From positions 1-8,087 of the forward strand of contig JAKSDN010000150.1 in the NCBI GenBank assembly GCA_022360075.1: a stretch of 8,087 bases of DNA. The letters run 5' to 3'. The translations under genes were made by a program, and so were the position numbers. The number at the start of each line of letters is the position of its first letter. The first letter of the stretch is position 1. The DNA comes from Kiloniellales bacterium. GTDB taxonomy: Bacteria; Pseudomonadota; Alphaproteobacteria; Kiloniellales; JAKSDN01. Below are positions 6,054 through 8,087 of the stretch, piece after piece. The notes below the pieces were generated by a model that was given only the letters and a program-made list of their open reading frames with translations, did no database searches and had not been told where the DNA came from.

Positions 6054-6320
6054 TCAGCCGCCGCCGCGCTGATAGGCCCGATAGAATCTTTCGAGAAAAG
6101 CGGCCTGCTCCTGCGCGGCGAAGCCCCGGAACTCGATCGCCACTTCCGAGCGCTCGAGCGACAGCAGGGCGCTCAGGCGCCGCGGCGGCAAGGGACGCAG
6201 CGAGATCGACAGGCCATGCTCGGCCGTGCCCGCGGTCACCTCGTGGCCCTCGACCCGGTAGGCGAGATCGCCCATGGCGCGCGGCAAATCGCGGAGAAAG
6301 ACCTCCGGCGTCAGCGCCAT
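6054..6320 (-). CDS. Uncharacterised small protein of the AOR locus, ends in Gly-Gly-Gly
   Basis: An 88-residue protein I do not recognise by name. It opens with a helix around LTPEVFLRDLPRAMG, has a core of likely strands (AYRVEGHEVTAG, LSISLRPLPPRR, EVAIEFRGF) and closes with an amphipathic helix QAAFLERFYRAYQ followed by RGGG at the stop. No cysteines, signal peptide or membrane segment. Codon use (GC-rich third positions) fits a real gene. It follows the moaD-like gene on the same strand, 30 nt after its stop, so the two are probably co-transcribed. The ATG at 6320 has AAGGA unusually close; a TTG at 6341, 9 nt after the moaD stop, is an alternative that would add seven residues. Its place beside moaD and the tungsten oxidoreductase suggests an accessory role in that enzyme's maturation. 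The alpha-beta-alpha pattern with a Gly tail is an observation, not an assignment. Confidence 0.78.
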   Translation of the reverse strand: MALTPEVFLRDLPRAMGDLAYRVEGHEVTAGTAEHGLSISLRPLPPRRLSALLSLERSEVAIEFRGFAAQEQAAFLERFYRAYQRGGG

Positions 6321-6350
6321 ATCCTTGATGACGGAACTCAAGGCCGTCGC

Positions 6351-6608
6351 TTAACCGCCTGCAACCGGTGGCCAAACCGCGATCGTGTCGCCATCGCGGA
6401 CCGCCTGGGCCTCGCGGGCGCCGGGCGGCACGAACGCGCCGTTGAGCAGGACCAGATGACAGTGCTCACGCGGCACGTTCAGGCTGTCCAAGGCCGAGCC
6501 GATGGTGGCATCGCCGGGCAAGGCCAGGCGAATGGCGTTCTGGACCGCACCCGACGGCAAATAGTCGCCGAGCGAGGCATAGAGCTTGATGGTCGCGTTG
6601 GTGGTCAT
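6351..6608 (-). CDS. MoaD-like sulfur-carrier protein with C-terminal Gly-Gly
   Basis: An 85-residue beta-grasp protein: first strand ATIKLYASLGDYLP, then GDATIGSALDSLNVP, VLLNGAFVPPG and the closing DTIAVWPPVAGG. The terminal Gly-Gly is what MoaD-type carriers need for adenylation by MoeB-like enzymes and thiocarboxylation, after which they donate sulfur for the dithiolene of molybdopterin or tungstopterin. Length is normal for MoaD. The start is well supported: GGAGGAAGG (6615-6623) lies 6 nt upstream of the ATG. It is divergent from the aorA-like gene across a 266-bp region and is followed by the small unknown gene at 6054-6320. MoaD-like genes are common beside tungsten aldehyde oxidoreductases, so a dedicated carrier for that cofactor is the likeliest job. 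The housekeeping moaD or a ThiS role cannot be excluded from sequence alone. Confidence 0.92.
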   Translation of the reverse strand: MTTNATIKLYASLGDYLPSGAVQNAIRLALPGDATIGSALDSLNVPREHCHLVLLNGAFVPPGAREAQAVRDGDTIAVWPPVAGG

Positions 6609-6621
6609 GCGTGGCCTTCCT

Positions 6622-6657
6622 CCAGCCGAAAAAAGTAGGGGCTGACCCCAAAGCTGG
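6622..6657 (-). promoter_or_regulatory. Attenuator-like hairpin with U-tract in the moaD leader
   Basis: Read on the minus strand, CCAGC (6657-6653) is followed by GGGG-TCAG-CCCC (6649-6638), the spacer TAC, six T's (6634-6629) and then GCTGG (6626-6622). The inner 4-bp GC stem plus U6 resembles a short intrinsic terminator, while the outer CCAGC/GCTGG arms can pair and take in the first two bases of the moaD Shine-Dalgarno (6615-6623). This could be an attenuator or translational switch in the leader. The stem is short for a strong terminator, and no ligand-binding domain is recognised. Confidence 0.4.
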
Positions 6658-6723
6658 CAAGCGCCGCCATGCCGGAAGGGCTGCGGCCGGCCGGTCCAAG
6701 CCCATCGTTTGCTTTGATATGAC

Positions 6724-6762
6724 CGGCATTTGCCGTGCGTCTCCGACTATCGTGCAATTGCA
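6724..6762. promoter_or_regulatory. Two short dyads in the divergent moaD/aorA region
   Basis: CGGCA-TT-TGCCG (6724-6735) and the perfect palindrome TGCAATTGCA (6753-6762) lie roughly midway between the two divergent start codons. They could be operator half-sites for a regulator acting on both directions. I cannot name a regulator, and no promoter boxes are convincing. The second sits about 110 bp before the aorA-like start. Confidence 0.3.
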
Positions 6763-6805
6763 TCCGCCACGGCTCAGCGGCTAAGCTAATATTGAGTCCG
6801 AGGGC

Positions 6806-6824
6806 CACCGGGGACGATCCGGTG
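6806..6824. promoter_or_regulatory. Inverted repeat 6-7-6 upstream of the ferredoxin subunit gene
   Basis: CACCGG and CCGGTG flank a 7-nt spacer GGACGAT, 50 bp before the aorA-like start codon. In RNA it would be a stable GC hairpin in the likely 5' leader; in DNA it could be an operator. No U-tract follows, so it is not a terminator. Confidence 0.35.
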
Positions 6825-6874
6825 ATGACCTCGTCCAAACCTGCAAATAACAATGTCAGGGGGGACGTTAGTCC

Positions 6875-7354
6875 ATGGAGAGATCACTACATATCGACCC
6901 CGAGAAGTGTACGGGCTGCCTGCAGTGCGAGCTGGCTTGCTCATACGACAACGAGGGGGCCTTCAATCCCACCAAGTCACGCATCAAGGTCTTCAAGTTC
7001 CACGACGAAGGCCGTTTCGTGCCCTACACCTGCACGCAATGTGACGAAGCCTGGTGCATGCGCGCCTGCCCGGTGGACGCGATTTCGATCGACCGTGCCA
7101 CCGGCGCCAAGGTGGTCTCCGACGCGCTCTGCGTGGGCTGCAAGGTCTGCACGATCGCCTGCCCCTTCGGGACGATCAATTACAACGCCGACACCGGCAA
7201 GGTGATCAAGTGCGACCTCTGCGAGGGCGAGCCGGAATGCGCCAAGGCCTGCCCGACCGACGCGATCACCTATATCGATGCCAACCTGACCGGCCTGGAG
7301 CGGATGCGCAACTGGGCCGCCAAGACCGACGCCGGCCTGCGGGCCGAAGGCTGA
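6875..7354 (+). CDS. aorA: Four-cluster ferredoxin subunit of aldehyde oxidoreductase (AorA-like)
   Basis: A 159-residue iron-sulfur protein with exactly 16 cysteines, in four groups: 12/15/18/22, 53/56/61/65, 86/89/92/96 and 113/116/122/126. This arrangement of four [4Fe-4S] clusters is typical of the HycB/DmsB-type electron-transfer subunits. There is no signal peptide or membrane segment, so it should be cytoplasmic. It ends 18 nt before the catalytic aldehyde oxidoreductase gene, matching the AorA-AorB pairing of the multi-subunit tungsten aldehyde oxidoreductase known from Aromatoleum, where AorA passes electrons from the catalytic subunit towards a flavin NAD+-reducing subunit. AGGGGGG at 6858-6864 lies 10 nt before the ATG and supports this start. 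The C-terminal residues after 127 are a short helix, TGLERMRNWAAKT. The symbol is by analogy with that system. Confidence 0.93.
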   Translation: MERSLHIDPEKCTGCLQCELACSYDNEGAFNPTKSRIKVFKFHDEGRFVPYTCTQCDEAWCMRACPVDAISIDRATGAKVVSDALCVGCKVCTIACPFGTINYNADTGKVIKCDLCEGEPECAKACPTDAITYIDANLTGLERMRNWAAKTDAGLRAEG

Positions 7355-7372
7355 GGCAAGGGAGGTTCTGAA

Positions 7373-8087
7373 ATGGCTTGGGCAAGACAGATTCTGCGCG
7401 TCGACCTTTCGGCGGGGACCGTCAAGACGGAGCCGCTGAATATGGATTGGGCCCACCGCTACCTCGGTCAGCGCGGCCTGGCGACCAAATACCTGACCGA
7501 GGAGATCGACCCGAAGGTCGATCCGCTCGCACCGGAGAACAAGCTGATCATGGCGACCGGTCCTCTGACCGGAACCTGCGCCTCGACCGCCGGCCGCTAT
7601 TCGGTGATCACCAAGGGCGCGCTCACCGGCGCGATCGCCTGCTCGAACTCCGGCGGCTTCTTCGGCAATGAGATGAAGAACGCCGGCTACGACATGATTA
7701 TCTTCGAGGGCCGCTCGCCGAACCCGGTCTACCTGCTGGTCGAGGACGAAAAGGCCGAGCTGCACGACGCCTCGGCGTTCTGGGGCACCTCGGTCTGGGA
7801 TACCGAAGAGGGCATCAAGGCCAAGCACCAGGATCCGCTGATCCGGGTTGCCTCGATCGGCGTCTCGGGCGAGACCGGCTGCAAGTATGCCTGCGTGGTC
7901 AACGACATGGACCGCGCAGCGGGCCGCTCCGGCGTGGGCACGGTCATGGGCTCGAAGAGCCTCAAGGCCGTGGCGATTCGCGGCACGCGCGGCGTCAAGG
8001 TCGACGACTTCTCGCGCTTCATGCAGGAGACCGCCAAGGGCAAGCAGGTGCTGGCCGAGAACGCGGTCACCGGCCAGGGCCTGCCGA
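7373..8087 (+). CDS. aorB: Tungsten-type aldehyde:ferredoxin oxidoreductase catalytic subunit, N-terminal part
   Basis: The first 238 residues of an aldehyde:ferredoxin oxidoreductase family protein; family members are about 600 residues, so the C-terminal domains and their Fe-S cysteines lie beyond the right edge. These enzymes oxidise aldehydes to acids, or run in reverse, at a tungsten bis-pterin next to a [4Fe-4S] cluster. Family landmarks are present: RILRVDL-like start ARQILRVDLSAGT, YLGQRGLATKYL, MATGPLTGT, GRYSVITKGALTG, SNSGGFFGNEMKNAGYD, IGVSGETGCKYACVVND, and RAAGRSGVGTVMGSKSLKAVAIRG. AAGGGAGG (7358-7365) sits 7 nt before the ATG. It is co-transcribed with the upstream ferredoxin subunit. 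Tungsten rather than molybdenum is inferred from the family. The substrate range cannot be read from this fragment; a BamB-like benzoyl-CoA reductase subunit is a less likely alternative within the family. Confidence 0.94.
   Translation, partial: MAWARQILRVDLSAGTVKTEPLNMDWAHRYLGQRGLATKYLTEEIDPKVDPLAPENKLIMATGPLTGTCASTAGRYSVITKGALTGAIACSNSGGFFGNEMKNAGYDMIIFEGRSPNPVYLLVEDEKAELHDASAFWGTSVWDTEEGIKAKHQDPLIRVASIGVSGETGCKYACVVNDMDRAAGRSGVGTVMGSKSLKAVAIRGTRGVKVDDFSRFMQETAKGKQVLAENAVTGQGLP

Noticed and set aside
6042..6638. Plus-strand open frame of 198 codons across the small genes
   Set aside because: Antisense to the MoaD-like gene, which has a good ribosome-binding site and a Gly-Gly end; no motif in the plus-strand translation.
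6758..6787. Sigma-70 promoter TTGCAT with TAAGCT before the ferredoxin gene
   Set aside because: Spacing is 18 nt but the -10 box matches only about half of the consensus; indistinguishable from chance.
6977..7828. Minus-strand open frame of 283 codons
   Set aside because: Antisense to the 16-cysteine ferredoxin and aldehyde oxidoreductase genes; a shadow.

Overview
This GC-rich window most likely comes from an alphaproteobacterium, perhaps Rhodospirillales-like. The inference rests on codon use dominated by G/C third positions, a dispersed intergenic repeat of the GTCATTGCGAG...CTCGCAATGAC type that I associate with alphaproteobacterial genomes, and the gene families present. It holds ten genes I accept as intact or cut only by the window edge, plus one gene remnant. 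I see no tRNA, rRNA, CRISPR array, insertion sequence or integrase.

Left part (1-1858). A carbon-nitrogen hydrolase (nitrilase superfamily) runs off the left edge on the minus strand. It is divergent from a CoxG-type SRPBCC protein with a C-terminal membrane anchor, and a perfect 7-5-7 dyad lies between them. After coxG come a hairpin and a short fragment resembling the C-terminal tail of an FNR-type ferredoxin/NAD(P)H reductase, in the same frame as coxG. Its stop codon abuts the stop of a minus-strand BLUF blue-light photoreceptor.

Middle (1859-5478). A divergent intergenic region of about 230 bp, visibly more AT-rich than its surroundings, leads into a tight plus-strand cassette: a GT4-like glycosyltransferase, a PIG-L family zinc deacetylase (41-nt overlap) and a radical SAM protein with a SPASM/twitch-like C-terminal cysteine set (3-nt gap). 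The order glycosylate, de-N-acetylate, radical chemistry suggests a small biosynthetic pathway for an amino-sugar conjugate. No product can be named from sequence.

Right part (5457-8087). This is a tungsten-type aldehyde oxidoreductase locus. On the plus strand, a four-cluster ferredoxin subunit (AorA-like) is followed by the start of the catalytic aldehyde:ferredoxin oxidoreductase subunit (AorB-like), which is cut by the right edge. Divergent on the minus strand are a MoaD-like sulfur carrier ending in Gly-Gly, an unrecognised 88-residue protein ending in Gly-Gly-Gly and, beyond a repeat-bearing gap, a second MoaD/ThiS-like protein whose C terminus has no di-glycine and is extended by a Tyr/Gly-rich tail. 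The small minus-strand genes plausibly supply or tune the pterin cofactor for the oxidoreductase. The leader of the first moaD carries an attenuator-like hairpin with a six-U tract, and the shared moaD/aorA upstream region holds several short dyads.

Most worth following up are the glycosyltransferase/deacetylase/radical SAM cassette and the trio of small proteins beside the tungsten enzyme.
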